DNA of 64,000 nt from Microcoleus vaginatus HSN003 (GCF_022701255.1 NZ_CP031705.1:5022001-5086000); one strand, 5' to 3'. Positions 8,583 through 18,569 are shown, numbered from the stretch's first letter. Program-made: numbers and translations. The notes: generated from the letters alone by a model not told the origin.

Positions 8583-10661
8583 TCATTTAGCGGATGCTAG
8601 GAAACCTTGATATAGCGATTCTATACTCTGCGACTGGGCAGAAACATCAGCATCCAATTTTGTCAACCGCTCAGATTCAGCCTGACAATTAATCTCGCGA
8701 GATTCCTTTTGCTCCAGCAAATTATCTAACTCTGCTTTCCGAGAATTAATATCAGCATTCATCCGAGCGCTCACTTCCCGCCCGTAAACATCAAAACACT
8801 CTTTTACAGCATCGTGAATCGGCTGCCACTGCTCTTGAGCCACCTGCGGCAGATATTTCACCAACTCTTTTTTCGCCGCTTTCACCAACTCTTTGCGAGC
8901 TCCGTCTGCTTGCAAAACCCCAACACCCATCCCCAACAAAGCCAAGTACAGCGGCCCTAAAACAATCCCCGTAAAACTAGCAAGAATCGTACTAACGCTT
9001 AACACAGTGATTAAATTCAGCAGGATATTTTTCCAATCAAAACCCGCTCCTGCCATTGCTACGCCCGCCAGATTTCCGGTCGTTAACGAGAACAATCCCA
9101 TCGCCCATTTTGCCCAAGCTGGCGAGTTATCTTCGTTCGAGTTGCTGACTGCTGCTGGTATTTTTTGCCCGGTCAGTTTTTCGGTGATTTTTTCAGTCAC
9201 TTTCGTGTAAGATGCTCCGTAATTTGCCGCACTTTTCGATAGCTGCGAAAATGCTGAATTCATCTCTTGTTCTGCCGTGAGAGTCCAAGCTGCTAGTTTG
9301 TCGTTGATGTACTGCTCTAATGCTTGTTTGAGCGATGCTTCAAAAGCTTCTCGCTTGCCTTGGCTGAAGAAATCGAGAAATCTCAGCTCTGGTTGATACC
9401 GCAAAAAGTCTGTTTCAAAGGTATTTTCTAATTTGAGAACGTAGGTGCGGAAAGAATCGGCGATCGCCCGCGATTTACTATCTCTAACTCCGATAATTTC
9501 TTGTTGAAAATTATCGCGAATGTGAGTCAGTTTTTTAAACTCCGGCTCAACTGAATTAATCTTTTCCTTCAACTCATTGACATCGCGATCGAGTAATGGT
9601 AAACGGCGCCCAACAGCTTCGCGGACGCGAGCAGAAATTTGACGCGCCAAAGTCCTCGCCGGACGCAATTCCGAAATCGCCCTTTCTTGCGTCAAAAACG
9701 TATTGAGGGCCGCCATAAACTCGGGAAAGCCAGTTCCTGCCAAATCCGCATCCGGGTTTTTCATCCGCAACCTGAGTGCCTTAAGTGAGGTAATTGGAAA
9801 CACTCGCTCGTCGTAAATATCATGTCCTTCTGTTAAACAATATTCAGCCAAATTAACTTGGAAAACGCGCCGCAGTTTCGCTTCTGCTTCTGCCATTTCT
9901 TCAGGATCGTCCGGGTCAATCAAACTTTCCCGTACCTGATCCCAAGCATTGATCAGAAAGAAAATGCTCAAGCCGCGATTTTTGATGTAATTTTCTAGAT
10001 AGCGTCTTTCCCCCATTGTGCAAGGCTGAGTTGCCCTGAGTACAAACAAAATAGCGTGGCAGTTGTTGATGTAACCCAGAGATAATTCATTGCGGGCTTC
10101 TGTATCGTTCAGTCCGGGACTGTCTACTATTTCTATCCCTTTTTCTAGCAAAGGTAAGGGATATTCTACTACGGCGCAGTCGATATCAGGAAATGCTGGT
10201 TTCTTTTCTTCTTCTAAGCGTTTTGCCTCAGCGGGGTCAATTGTGTAGTTCTGTTTAAAACTTTTAAAATCTAGCTGTTTTGGGCTTTTGCCGTCATTGA
10301 AATAAACGGTGACTTTTTTTTCTGAACCATAGCGCAAAATCGTCAGCAAAGCTGTACAGGGATTTACATCGCTGGGTAGTAAGTTTTCGCCGATTAACGC
10401 ATTGAGAAAAGTGCTTTTTCCGCGTTTCATGTCGCCTAGCACTAGCAGCCGAAAGACTCCTTGGCGCAAGTTTTTACTGGCGACATCAATGTCAGCGTTG
10501 TCTGTTTCTAAACCGAGTTTTCCCGATGCTTCTCCTCCGGCTAATTCTGATTGGTTGATGGCGGTGGCGATGTTGCTGAGGCGAGTGGCAATGTCTCGGC
10601 GGACGGCGGCTACGCGCTCTAAATCGTTGAGAAAGTTGCTAGTTTCTACTTTAAGGTTCAT
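8583..10661 (-). CDS. Bacterial dynamin-like protein (BDLP orthologue)
   Basis: The 692 residues closely follow the Nostoc punctiforme bacterial dynamin-like protein of known structure (about 693 residues), judged from memory. Shared features include LVLGDMKRGKSTFLNALIGE (P-loop), NPCTALLTILRYG, EIVDSPGLNDTEARNELS (G3) and FFLINAWDQVRESLIDPDD (G4). A helical neck and trunk follow, then the membrane paddle GNLAGVAMAGAGFDWKNILL with a long hydrophobic run (about 540-600), and a C-terminal coiled coil. It binds and hydrolyses GTP, polymerises on lipid and remodels membrane, presumably the plasma or thylakoid membrane. It is the second gene of the operon. Confidence 0.95.
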   Translation of the reverse strand: MNLKVETSNFLNDLERVAAVRRDIATRLSNIATAINQSELAGGEASGKLGLETDNADIDVASKNLRQGVFRLLVLGDMKRGKSTFLNALIGENLLPSDVNPCTALLTILRYGSEKKVTVYFNDGKSPKQLDFKSFKQNYTIDPAEAKRLEEEKKPAFPDIDCAVVEYPLPLLEKGIEIVDSPGLNDTEARNELSLGYINNCHAILFVLRATQPCTMGERRYLENYIKNRGLSIFFLINAWDQVRESLIDPDDPEEMAEAEAKLRRVFQVNLAEYCLTEGHDIYDERVFPITSLKALRLRMKNPDADLAGTGFPEFMAALNTFLTQERAISELRPARTLARQISARVREAVGRRLPLLDRDVNELKEKINSVEPEFKKLTHIRDNFQQEIIGVRDSKSRAIADSFRTYVLKLENTFETDFLRYQPELRFLDFFSQGKREAFEASLKQALEQYINDKLAAWTLTAEQEMNSAFSQLSKSAANYGASYTKVTEKITEKLTGQKIPAAVSNSNEDNSPAWAKWAMGLFSLTTGNLAGVAMAGAGFDWKNILLNLITVLSVSTILASFTGIVLGPLYLALLGMGVGVLQADGARKELVKAAKKELVKYLPQVAQEQWQPIHDAVKECFDVYGREVSARMNADINSRKAELDNLLEQKESREINCQAESERLTKLDADVSAQSQSIESLYQGFLASAK

Positions 10662-10694
10662 GGGTGTTTCCTGATAGTTTCGTGCTTGAGCTTT

Positions 10695-11027
10695 TCAACT
10701 TCTGTCTTCTTCAATAAACATTTTGTAAGCTATCAAAGCAATTCCTCCAACTATCAGCGCAGTTGCCAGCCAAGATGCTATGCGAACTGCAACGACAACA
10801 GCAATGACAATGCCTGTAAATTGAGCGGCTGCTATAATTTTTCGGCGCCACTGTTTGAGTTTGCCCTTAGCTTGGCTGTCTGGTTCTTCGTACTTGCTCG
10901 TCCGATGTTCGGGCACTGAGCGGTCAATTTCGGATTCTAGTTCGCGGAGCCGAATTTCTTGTTCTCGTTTCCGCAGTTCTTGTTCTTTGTGCCGAAGTTC
11001 TCTTGCTTTTTTGTCGGGAGAATTCAT
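10695..11027 (-). CDS. Small coiled-coil membrane protein preceding the dynamin pair
   Basis: The 110-residue protein begins MNSPDKKARELRH. Residues 1-45 are almost entirely charged (RHKEQELRKREQEIRLRE), a strong coiled coil. A polar linker follows, then two hydrophobic segments (FTGIVIAVVVAVRIASW and LATALIVGGIALIAYKMF). It ends 33 bases before the dynamin gene at 10661 on the same strand, so it is likely the first gene of a three-gene operon. A partner or anchor role for the dynamins is an inference. A TTG further up (11054) is a weaker start. No family was recognised. Confidence 0.7.
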   Translation of the reverse strand: MNSPDKKARELRHKEQELRKREQEIRLRELESEIDRSVPEHRTSKYEEPDSQAKGKLKQWRRKIIAAAQFTGIVIAVVVAVRIASWLATALIVGGIALIAYKMFIEEDRS

Positions 11028-11233
11028 AAATTTTACCCGGTTTGCCGGTGGCAAAGTGTGTTATTTATTGTCAATGTTGCGGAGGGATAAGTTTTTTACA
11101 ACTGTAACTCACATTTTCCCCTGTGTCGATAGATGTTAAGAAATGTAAAAAAAGGCGATTCCCTACGGGATAGCTACGCTTCACGACCTTTTAAGCCGAT
11201 CGCCCTCCGCCCTAAACGAGCCACTGCAAATCA

Positions 11234-11755
11234 TCAATAGCCTTCGGGCCCGATAGTAGTGCGATCGCACTCCGCTTCCGACAAATCAACCAAGCGCGAT
11301 CGAAATAAGTTGCAGCCCGCTAATTGAGCTTTGGTTAACTTTGCTTTCTCTAAATTAGCTCGGCTCAAATCCGCATATCTCAAATCGGCATTCGTTAAAT
11401 CTGCATTGTACAAATCCGCACCTTGCAAATTGGCTTTCTGCAAATTCGCACCTTGCAAATTGGCGTGACGTAAATTTGCTCTTGATAAATTTGCTCTTGA
11501 TAAAGTTGCTTCCGACAAGTTAGCTTGATAAAGTTGAATGTCGCCCAATTCAGCATCTTGCAAATCAGTTTTATAAAGATTGGCTTGACTTAAATTTCCG
11601 TAGGGCAAATAAGCTCGCTTCAGAACGCTACCAGAAAGATTTATTTCCGCCAAATCTGCTTGAAACAAGTTATCTTCACTTAAGTCAACGGCGTTAAAGT
11701 TTCGCTTGCCCTCAGCATACTGAGCCAGCAATTCCTCAGCGCTTAGCTTTTGCAT
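11234..11755 (-). CDS. Pentapeptide-repeat protein
   Basis: The 173-residue protein is built from A(D/N)LXX repeats over about residues 20-155: NLFQADLAEINLSGS, ANLYKTDLQDAEL, then a long clean run such as ANLSRANLRHANLQGANLQ. These fold as a right-handed quadrilateral beta-helix. The ending is CDRTTIGPEGY. Such proteins are numerous in cyanobacteria; a few mimic DNA or act in signalling or thylakoid biogenesis, but no role can be assigned here. The start is chosen at the ATG behind GAGGAG; a GTG two codons upstream overlaps that ribosome-binding site. Confidence 0.9.
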   Translation of the reverse strand: MQKLSAEELLAQYAEGKRNFNAVDLSEDNLFQADLAEINLSGSVLKRAYLPYGNLSQANLYKTDLQDAELGDIQLYQANLSEATLSRANLSRANLRHANLQGANLQKANLQGADLYNADLTNADLRYADLSRANLEKAKLTKAQLAGCNLFRSRLVDLSEAECDRTTIGPEGY

Positions 11756-11982
11756 TTTCACTCCTCATGACGACAGCTACTGCAGCCAATCCATAACAGT
11801 AATTAATGGTTATTATTCTGCGTATTTATACTTAGGCATATTCTTATGTTAAGCTTGTGTAACAACAGTCGCATTTTTTCTAAGATTTTTTTTATATTTG
11901 TAGATTTCTGCCTTGCTCGACCAGTAAGCGGTTAGTAAGGCCAAGATCGATCGAGAAACCAAAGCCAATCCTCTACTGAAAT

Positions 11983-13521
11983 ATGCCAGAACTTCCTCTC
12001 TCCATTGCTGAGCACTACCACGAACGGACAAAATACGACCCTGAAACCATTGCTGCTAAAAGCAAACAGCTAGATTGGACAGAGCAACCTGTGCCTTTCA
12101 AGGAATATAAAATTGGAGCGTATTTTGACCTCAAGCCCTATCTAAAAGACCCCTCGGAGGATGCCGATGCCGATCCCGATGCCGGTTGGTGGCATCGGTT
12201 ATCCAGCTTGTTGCTGTGCAGCTACGGGTTGACGGCGAAAGTGCAGACGGTAGACGACAGCTACCTGTATTTGCGATCTGCACCGTCGGCGGGTGGACTC
12301 TACCCAGCAGAGGTTTATTTAATCTCCCGTGGCACTGCCCAGTTGCCGGCCGGACTCTACAACTATCAGTGCAGAACTCATTCACTTGTTCATTTTTGGG
12401 ACAGTCAAGTTTGGCCGGTCTTGCAAGCCGCTTGTTTCCAGTCGCCAGCGCTAGAAAATACCCAATTGGCGATCGCCATTACCACTGTTTTTTTCCGTTC
12501 TTCTTGGCGTTACGAAGACCGAGCTTATCGGCGAATTTTTCTAGACACCGGCCATTTATTGAGTAATATCGAGTTAGCTTGCGCCGTCAACGATTACCGA
12601 CCTCACCTGATTGGAGGATTCGCCGACGAAGCTGTCAATGAATTACTGTACATCGACTCGGAGCAAGAAGGAGCGATTTGTGTACTTGCTTTAGCCGACT
12701 TGCTAGATATTGACCAAAACTTGCCTAAATTTAAAACCGCTTTGCCCGGAAACACCACGACCGATTACCCGCAAATTTCCGAAGGTCAACTGTTAAAATA
12801 CCTCCACAAAGCCACGCATTTAGAATCAGATCCTACCACAGTGGACGGCTGGAAAATTGATGAAAGTGAAGGGGAATTAGAGGATAAATACAATTTTCCC
12901 TTTTGTACTAAAGTTTCGACGGTCACTCCTTCGATTCCTTGGGGAGTGAACCTGGAAAGTTTAGAAAACACTATGCTCAAAAGGCGTTCGACCCGTGCTT
13001 ATACAGGTGCTTCTTTGAGCTTGGGCGAACTGCTAGCTATGCTCGATTTTACTTACCAGCCCCAGCACTATATCGACCAAGGATTAGACGGTTATCCAGA
13101 CTATTTCGATCTAAGTTTGATAGAAACTTTTATTGCTGTTTCGGGAGTGAATGGGTTAGAAGAAGGCTGTTACTATTACGCTCCGAAAGCTCAAGAATTA
13201 CGGCAAATTCGGTTTAAAAATTTCCGCAGGGAGTTGCATTTTTTGTGCTTGGGGCAAGACTTGGGCAGAGATGCGGGGGCGCTGTTGTTTCACACGGCGG
13301 ATTTGAACAGGGCTGTAGCAAAATATGGCGATCGAGTTTACCGCTATTTGCACATGGACGCGGGTCATTTGGGCCAGCGGTTGAATTTAGCAGCTATGCA
13401 ACTGCGTTTGGGTGTCAGCGGTATCGGGGGCTTTTTTGACGATCGCGTCAATGACGTTCTCGGTATTCCTGCGGGTGAAGCTGTACTCTATATTACAAGT
13501 CTGGGAAGACCTCGATCGTGA
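11983..13521 (+). CDS. SagB/ThcOx-type double nitroreductase-domain protein
   Basis: The 512-residue protein contains two nitroreductase-like (FMN oxidoreductase) domains. The first (about 50-240) has LRSAPSAGGLYPAEVYLI and ends with IGGFADEAVNELLYID. The second (about 310-512) starts LKRRSTRAYTGASLSLGELL and ends GIGGFFDDRVNDVLGIPAGEAVLYITSLGR. SagB-type enzymes oxidise azolines to azoles in peptide natural products. No YcaO/cyclodehydratase or precursor gene lies nearby, so this is more likely a stand-alone flavin oxidoreductase of unknown substrate. The gene is isolated, with 220 non-coding bases upstream. Confidence 0.85.
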   Translation: MPELPLSIAEHYHERTKYDPETIAAKSKQLDWTEQPVPFKEYKIGAYFDLKPYLKDPSEDADADPDAGWWHRLSSLLLCSYGLTAKVQTVDDSYLYLRSAPSAGGLYPAEVYLISRGTAQLPAGLYNYQCRTHSLVHFWDSQVWPVLQAACFQSPALENTQLAIAITTVFFRSSWRYEDRAYRRIFLDTGHLLSNIELACAVNDYRPHLIGGFADEAVNELLYIDSEQEGAICVLALADLLDIDQNLPKFKTALPGNTTTDYPQISEGQLLKYLHKATHLESDPTTVDGWKIDESEGELEDKYNFPFCTKVSTVTPSIPWGVNLESLENTMLKRRSTRAYTGASLSLGELLAMLDFTYQPQHYIDQGLDGYPDYFDLSLIETFIAVSGVNGLEEGCYYYAPKAQELRQIRFKNFRRELHFLCLGQDLGRDAGALLFHTADLNRAVAKYGDRVYRYLHMDAGHLGQRLNLAAMQLRLGVSGIGGFFDDRVNDVLGIPAGEAVLYITSLGRPRS

Positions 13522-13627
13522 GAATGACTTAGTTGTTATTTGTCAGTAGTATTGCTTCACTAAGCCCAGGCGCATCTAAATTTTACAGTCAAGTTTGATG
13601 AAATTAACATCTTACACCATTCTCAAG

Positions 13628-14132
13628 AACAGGCAAGATGCCTGTTCCACAAAGAGTGAAATTCGGTGTTCCACAAAGAGTGAAATTATTGTGGGGTGGG
13701 CGTCCCGCCCGCCCAAAAAATACAACAGAACAGGCAAGATGCCTGTTCCACAAAGAGTGAAATTTGGTGTTCCACAAAGAGTGAAATTATTGTGGGGTGG
13801 GCGTCCCGCCCGCCCAAAAAATACAACAGAACAGGCAAGATGCCTGTTCCACAAAGAGTAAAATTCGGTGTTCCACAAAGAGTGAAATTATTGTGGGGTG
13901 GGCGTCCCGCCCGCCCAAAAAATACAACAGAACAGGCAAGATGCCTGTTCCACCAAGAGTGAAATTCGGGGTTCCACAAAGAGTGAAATTCTTGTGGGGT
14001 GGGCGTCCCGCCCGCTCAAAAAATACAACTTAACAGGCAAGATGCCTGTTCCACAAAGAGTGAAATTCGGTGTTCCCCAAAGAGTGAAATTCTTGTGGGG
14101 TGGGCGTCCCGCCCGCCCAAAAAATACAACTT
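13628..14132. repeat. Five tandem 101-bp repeats
   Basis: Units begin at 13628, 13729, 13830, 13931 and 14032, with a period of exactly 101 bases. Each unit holds the palindrome aacaggcaagatgcctgtt, two copies of ttccacaaagagtgaaatt, and the GC-rich palindrome gggcgtcccgcccgccc followed by aaaaaatacaac. Because 101 is not a multiple of three, the array opens overlapping frames on both strands that are not genes. The unit matches the dispersed palindromes at 5066-5135. It lies between the SagB-like gene and mnmE. Confidence 0.95.
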
Positions 14133-14176
14133 AAATGCGAGACAGCTTACCTATTTAATTTACTCTTTTTCTCTGA

Positions 14177-15562
14177 CTATTTGCCAATGCAAAACCTGCT
14201 AAATATTCTGTCGAGCACTGATTCTGTGACTTCTTCGCCCGTAACTTCCCCCAATGCTTGAATTGCCCCGCGCAAATCTATTGTCCAGAAATCTAAAGGC
14301 AATTTGTTGCTAATAGTATCCGTGCATTGTTCTAGAGAAATTTTAGCTTTGGTTAAGGCTGCTGCTTGCCGCTGGTTGATTGCTAAATCTGAGTTTGCTG
14401 CTTGCAAATCTCCCGCACTGACGGCATCTAAGATTGCTGTTTCTAAGTCTTCTATGCCTCGATCGAGGGCGGCGGCGGCGGTAACTAGGGGGTGAATTTC
14501 AGGGGAAAAAGGTAATTTGGGGATGGTTTTTACTAGGTCGATTTTGTTGATAATTATAATTAGCTGGCGGTGCTTTACTTGTTCGTAAATTTCCGAATCT
14601 TCTTCTGTCCAACCAGATTCCGCGTCAATTGTCAACAACACTAAATCGGCTTGTTTTGCTGCGGCGCGCGATCGCTCAACGCCAATTTTTTCTACCTTGT
14701 CTTCGGTTTCTCGAATGCCCGCAGTATCGAGCACCTGCACCGGAATGCCGCCCACAACTAGCTGCGACTCTACCACATCCCGCGTCGTACCGGGCAAATC
14801 CGTGACGATCGCCCGATCGCTCTTACTCCACGCATTCAACAAACTCGATTTTCCCACATTCGGCCGCCCGACAATCGCTACTTTCAAACCAGTTCTCAAC
14901 AATTCTCCACGATCTGCCGTTGCCAAAATTGTTGACAATTCCTCCAAAACATGATTTATTTCCAAAGAAGTTTTAGCTTCATCTAAAGGCGGCAAATCTT
15001 CCTCAAAATCAATTCTTGCCTCAATTTCTGCCAGCACGTCCAAACAAGTTGTTCTCAATTTGCGAATTGGCTGCGCTAATTTTCCTTGCAAACCAGCCAA
15101 AGCACTTTGTGCAGCAGCGGGCGATTTTGCTCCCACCAAATCAGAGATACTTTCAGCTTGAGTTAAATCGAGCCTCCCGTTCAAAAAAGCCCGCAGCGAA
15201 AACTCTCCCGGCCCCGCCAATCTCGCCCCATTTTCTAAACACAACTGCAAGACTTGCTGCACTGCCATAATACCGCCGTGACAGTGAAATTCCACCACAT
15301 CTTCGCGAGTAAAAGAACGCGGTGCTTTCATGATTAGCAGCAAAGCTTCATCAACTAATTCTTGAGTTTTGGGGCGGCGGATGTGACCGTAAAGAATGCG
15401 GTGAGACTCCCAAATTTGCCGTCCTGGGGCGCAAAACAAAGTTTCGGCAATTTTTAAGGCTGCGGAACCGGAAACTCGCACAATGCCGACGCTGCCTTGT
15501 TGGGGAACTATGGCGGTGGCGATCGCTGCGATCGTTCCTCCTTTTGTTAGTGATTCAGACAT
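14177..15562 (-). CDS. mnmE: tRNA-5-carboxymethylaminomethyl-2-thiouridine GTPase MnmE
   Basis: The 461-residue protein has the full MnmE layout. The N-terminal tetrahydrofolate-binding domain includes TIAAIATA and GIVRVSG, with EFHCHGG and [20 protein letters not shown] further on. A helical domain follows, containing an inserted Ras-like GTPase ([35 protein letters not shown]). The C-terminal zinc/thiol signature is FCIGK. With MnmG it modifies U34 of certain tRNAs. It is monocistronic as far as can be seen and is followed by the 101-bp array. Confidence 0.97.
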   Translation of the reverse strand: MSESLTKGGTIAAIATAIVPQQGSVGIVRVSGSAALKIAETLFCAPGRQIWESHRILYGHIRRPKTQELVDEALLLIMKAPRSFTREDVVEFHCHGGIMAVQQVLQLCLENGARLAGPGEFSLRAFLNGRLDLTQAESISDLVGAKSPAAAQSALAGLQGKLAQPIRKLRTTCLDVLAEIEARIDFEEDLPPLDEAKTSLEINHVLEELSTILATADRGELLRTGLKVAIVGRPNVGKSSLLNAWSKSDRAIVTDLPGTTRDVVESQLVVGGIPVQVLDTAGIRETEDKVEKIGVERSRAAAKQADLVLLTIDAESGWTEEDSEIYEQVKHRQLIIIINKIDLVKTIPKLPFSPEIHPLVTAAAALDRGIEDLETAILDAVSAGDLQAANSDLAINQRQAAALTKAKISLEQCTDTISNKLPLDFWTIDLRGAIQALGEVTGEEVTESVLDRIFSRFCIGK

Positions 15563-15670
15563 TTTTATTATTCACACATTTAAAACTTCTCTCAATCTCC
15601 TGTTTTTGAGTATCAGGCAATTGCTTCTATGTCTTCGAGAGGAGAAATCTCTGGTTCCTCATTCAAAAAA

Positions 15671-15823
15671 CTAAAATAGCCGCCAGGAAAGGGCAAGCTG
15701 CACGAGTTTCTGGGTCGGAGGGCAGGGAATATTTGGTAATATTTTTCCTAACCTCGGTAATTGCTCGTCGGCTGCCAGCGGTAAGATAACTTGAATTAAG
15801 GATTCAACCAGTTGTACCTTCAT
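15671..15823 (-). CDS. Small protein resembling a cyanobacterial antitoxin-like N terminus
   Basis: The 50-residue frame starts MKVQLVESLIQVILPLAADEQ behind a strong GGGAGG ribosome-binding site. The start resembles short cyanobacterial antitoxin-like proteins (LVxSLVQVIxxLxxxEQ), but after about residue 22 the sequence turns proline-rich and loses similarity. It may therefore be a frameshifted remnant. No toxin gene is adjacent. The remainder of 15563-16195 holds attttag repeats and no other gene. Confidence 0.35.
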   Translation of the reverse strand: MKVQLVESLIQVILPLAADEQLPRLGKILPNIPCPPTQKLVQLALSWRLF

Positions 15824-16195
15824 TTGACTGACCTCCCGATTAATTGTTAAATTATACATATCTCATTGACAGAATAAACAATTTCAGCGATTTTTTTGTA
15901 AGATATTAGAAGAGCGTAGCCACAGCGCTGGACTTGGCTCGCCCATCCGATCGCCCGTTTGCTCAGTCAGTCGATTTTAGATTTTAGATTTTAGATTTTA
16001 GATTAACTCCACAGATGAATCGGGGAGCTTCAACTCGGGTCTAAAATTTTGGGAGGCTAACGACTCCTGTGGGAAAGCAACTATCCGTTTTTGGGTGGGA
16101 GTCACGGCTCGATCGCACTTAAATTACTCAGCCACATATTTTGGCTATTCTGATTTCATGCGATAATGGAAAATTGATAGGGTAGAGGGCAAAGC

Positions 16196-18394
16196 ATGAT
16201 TGGTCAACTTCTAGACAGACGTTACCGCATCATTAAAGTCACAGACTCAAGTGAGGTGGGAAAAACTTATCTAGCAGCAGATACTCACCGTCCCGGGTAT
16301 CCGCAATGCACGGTTAGAGAAATGCGGCTACCCGGCACAAGTTCACAAACTCCAGAATTAGTCAAAGTTATATTTCAAAGAAACGCCGAAATAATTGAAA
16401 AATTGGGAAAACACGACAAAATCCCGGAATTATTGGCGTATTTTGAGGAAAATCAAAGTTTATACTTAATTGAAGAATTTATTGCCGGCTCACCTTTAAG
16501 TCAAGAACTAATACCCGGTCAACCTTGGGAGGAAGACCAAGTAATTTGTCTGCTATCAGAAATATTAGAAATTTTGGTGTTCATACACGAAAAAGGTTTC
16601 ATTCACCGCAGAATTCAACCAGACAGAGCGATCCGGCGCGAGTCAGACGGCAAATTTGTATTGGTAGACTTTAGCTTAGACAAAGAAATTAACCCGGAAC
16701 TGGCTAACTGTCATTTGTTGTCGCAAACTTCCCCGAACTCTGTTAAACGGCATGAGGCAAAAAAACCGGATTTGGTGGCCCAGGAGTTATACGTGCCGAT
16801 CGAGCAATTGATCGGCAACCCCCGGTACAATAGCGATATTTACGCTCTAGGTACGATCGCCCAGCTTGCCGTCACGGGACTCTCACCCAACGAACTGAGT
16901 GCCTTAAAAAACAACAAAAACGAAATTCCCTGGCGAAACCGGGCAACTTGTTCGCCTGCCCTAGCAGATATTATTGATCGAATGGTGCGCCCTGACTGCG
17001 AGGAACGCTATCAGGAGGCCGCCGAAGTTTTAGCAGACCTCAAACAAATCGCCGTAAAATTCGAGGTTGAGCCGCCGCCAGCCACAATCATCACGGACGC
17101 TATGAGTAAACCGCGAAGACAAAGCCCAACCAAACTGCTGCTGTTGGCTGCAACAGCCGCAGCTTTAATCTTGACGGCACTGATAATTTACTTGTGGCAG
17201 AGTCAAAGTCCGGCGAGGGCAAAAGAATTGTTAGCCCGCGGCGTTACCAAGGCGCAGCAAGGTGACACAACAGGCGCGATCGCCGATTATACTCAAGCGA
17301 TCGCCTTGAATGCCAGCGATGCGGAAACTTACTACAAGCGGGCAAACGCTCGCTACGACATGGGCGCAACCGAGCAAGCAATACAGGATTACACGCAAGC
17401 AATTAAAGTCAATCCTAGCCACACCAAAGCTCTCTACAATCGAGGTATGGCGCACCTCGACATCGGCGACAAGCGGGGGGCCGTGGAAGATTTCACCCAA
17501 GTAGTGCGACTCAATCCCAGCGACGGTGAGGCATACTCTCAGCGGGGTTTAGCCTACTACGATTTGGGCGACTACCGCACGGCAATGGAAGACTACACTC
17601 AAGCAATTCGGCTCAGTCCCAACGATGCTACAGCATACAGCAATCGGGGTTTAGCTCGATCGGCCGCAGGCGACAAAACAGGAGCAATGGCTGATTTTAC
17701 TCAAGCCCTTCAAATTAGCCCCAAACAAGCTGGCGTATACTACAGTCGTGGTCGAGCCAGGTTTAATCTGGCAGATTATCAAGGAGCGATGGAAGATTAT
17801 ACTAGGGCGATCGAATTGCAACCAGATCTCGCTGATGCTTATACCAATCGGTGCAGCGCTTACTTGAATTTGGCCACCTACGACAAAGCGATTGCAGATT
17901 GCACCGAAGGAATTCGCCTCGCTCCAAAAGATGAAGCAGCTTACAACAACCGCTGCATTGCTTATCTGAATTTAAAACAATATCAAAAAGCCAGCGAAGA
18001 TTGCAGTTTGACGATCGGACTCAACGCCAACAATCCCAAAGCATACAGCAATCGAGGATTAGCTCGATCGGCTTCGGGAGACAAGCAGGGCGCTGTGGAA
18101 GATTTTACTCAAGCAATTCGGCTCAATCCCAGCGATGCAGTAGCTTACAGCAATCGCGGTACTATTTACTCAGAACTAAAAAATTACCCTTTAGCGGTTG
18201 AGGATTTCGCTCACTCGCTGCGGCTCAACCCCAAGAATGCTAGCGCTTTTTACAGCCGAGGCCTCGTCCGCCGCCAACTCAAAGACCGTGCTGGGGCGAT
18301 CGAGGATTTTCAGAAAGCTGCAACGCTGTTTCTTGAACAAGGAAGAGCCGATGGTTTCCAAAAGGCACAAGCACAAATCAACGATCCTAAATAA
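16196..18394 (+). CDS. Pseudokinase-TPR membrane protein
   Basis: The 732-residue protein has an N-terminal Ser/Thr kinase-like domain (1-290), one membrane segment (LLLLAATAAALILTALIIYLW, about 315-335) and about ten TPR units (340-730). Every catalytic motif is altered: the glycine-rich loop reads VTDSSEVGKTYLA, the VxK lysine is Arg (TVREMRL), HRDxxPxN reads HRRIQPDR, and DFG reads DFS. The adjacent paralogue at 18570 keeps normal motifs. It is therefore probably an inactive scaffold or regulator that displays TPRs. The two genes look like a tandem duplication. The start follows a weak GGTAGAGGG. Confidence 0.88.
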   Translation: MIGQLLDRRYRIIKVTDSSEVGKTYLAADTHRPGYPQCTVREMRLPGTSSQTPELVKVIFQRNAEIIEKLGKHDKIPELLAYFEENQSLYLIEEFIAGSPLSQELIPGQPWEEDQVICLLSEILEILVFIHEKGFIHRRIQPDRAIRRESDGKFVLVDFSLDKEINPELANCHLLSQTSPNSVKRHEAKKPDLVAQELYVPIEQLIGNPRYNSDIYALGTIAQLAVTGLSPNELSALKNNKNEIPWRNRATCSPALADIIDRMVRPDCEERYQEAAEVLADLKQIAVKFEVEPPPATIITDAMSKPRRQSPTKLLLLAATAAALILTALIIYLWQSQSPARAKELLARGVTKAQQGDTTGAIADYTQAIALNASDAETYYKRANARYDMGATEQAIQDYTQAIKVNPSHTKALYNRGMAHLDIGDKRGAVEDFTQVVRLNPSDGEAYSQRGLAYYDLGDYRTAMEDYTQAIRLSPNDATAYSNRGLARSAAGDKTGAMADFTQALQISPKQAGVYYSRGRARFNLADYQGAMEDYTRAIELQPDLADAYTNRCSAYLNLATYDKAIADCTEGIRLAPKDEAAYNNRCIAYLNLKQYQKASEDCSLTIGLNANNPKAYSNRGLARSASGDKQGAVEDFTQAIRLNPSDAVAYSNRGTIYSELKNYPLAVEDFAHSLRLNPKNASAFYSRGLVRRQLKDRAGAIEDFQKAATLFLEQGRADGFQKAQAQINDPK

Positions 18395-18420
18395 GCTATT
18401 AATCACCAGTCAGATGTTAA

Positions 18421-18569
18421 AAAAAGAAGAAAAAAGGAACAAGGAAGAAGGAAGAAGGAAGGAGGAAGAAGGAAAAATTACCAATTCCCCGTTACCAACT
18501 CCCCGTTACCAACTCCCCGTTACCAATTCCCCATTACCCCCTCCCCGTTACCAATTCTCAATTCCCGAT
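18421..18569. repeat. Low-complexity ggaagaa and ccccgttaccaa tracts
   Basis: A purine tract of ggaagaa-type heptamers (about 18421-18475) is followed by repeats of ccgttaccaactcc (about 18480-18555). The frame of the downstream kinase gene is open through this tract, giving charged then proline-rich residues, but the real start is the ATG at 18570. Confidence 0.8.

Noticed and set aside
11983-13521. Azole-peptide (RiPP) biosynthetic cluster
   Set aside because: Only the SagB-like gene is present; no precursor, YcaO, protease or transporter gene was found on either side.
13628-14132. CRISPR array
   Set aside because: Units are identical over their full 101 bases, with no unique spacers, and no cas genes are present.
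13595-14202. Overlapping open frames on both strands with MGVPPAQKIQQNRQDACS-type repeats
   Set aside because: They are generated by the 101-bp non-coding array; the frame rotates from unit to unit and the same peptide appears at each 101-base step.
18198-18569. Upstream extension of the active kinase frame by 124 residues
   Set aside because: The extension overlaps the preceding gene and the low-complexity tract; the paralogue and family start at the (M)GQLLDRRY segment.
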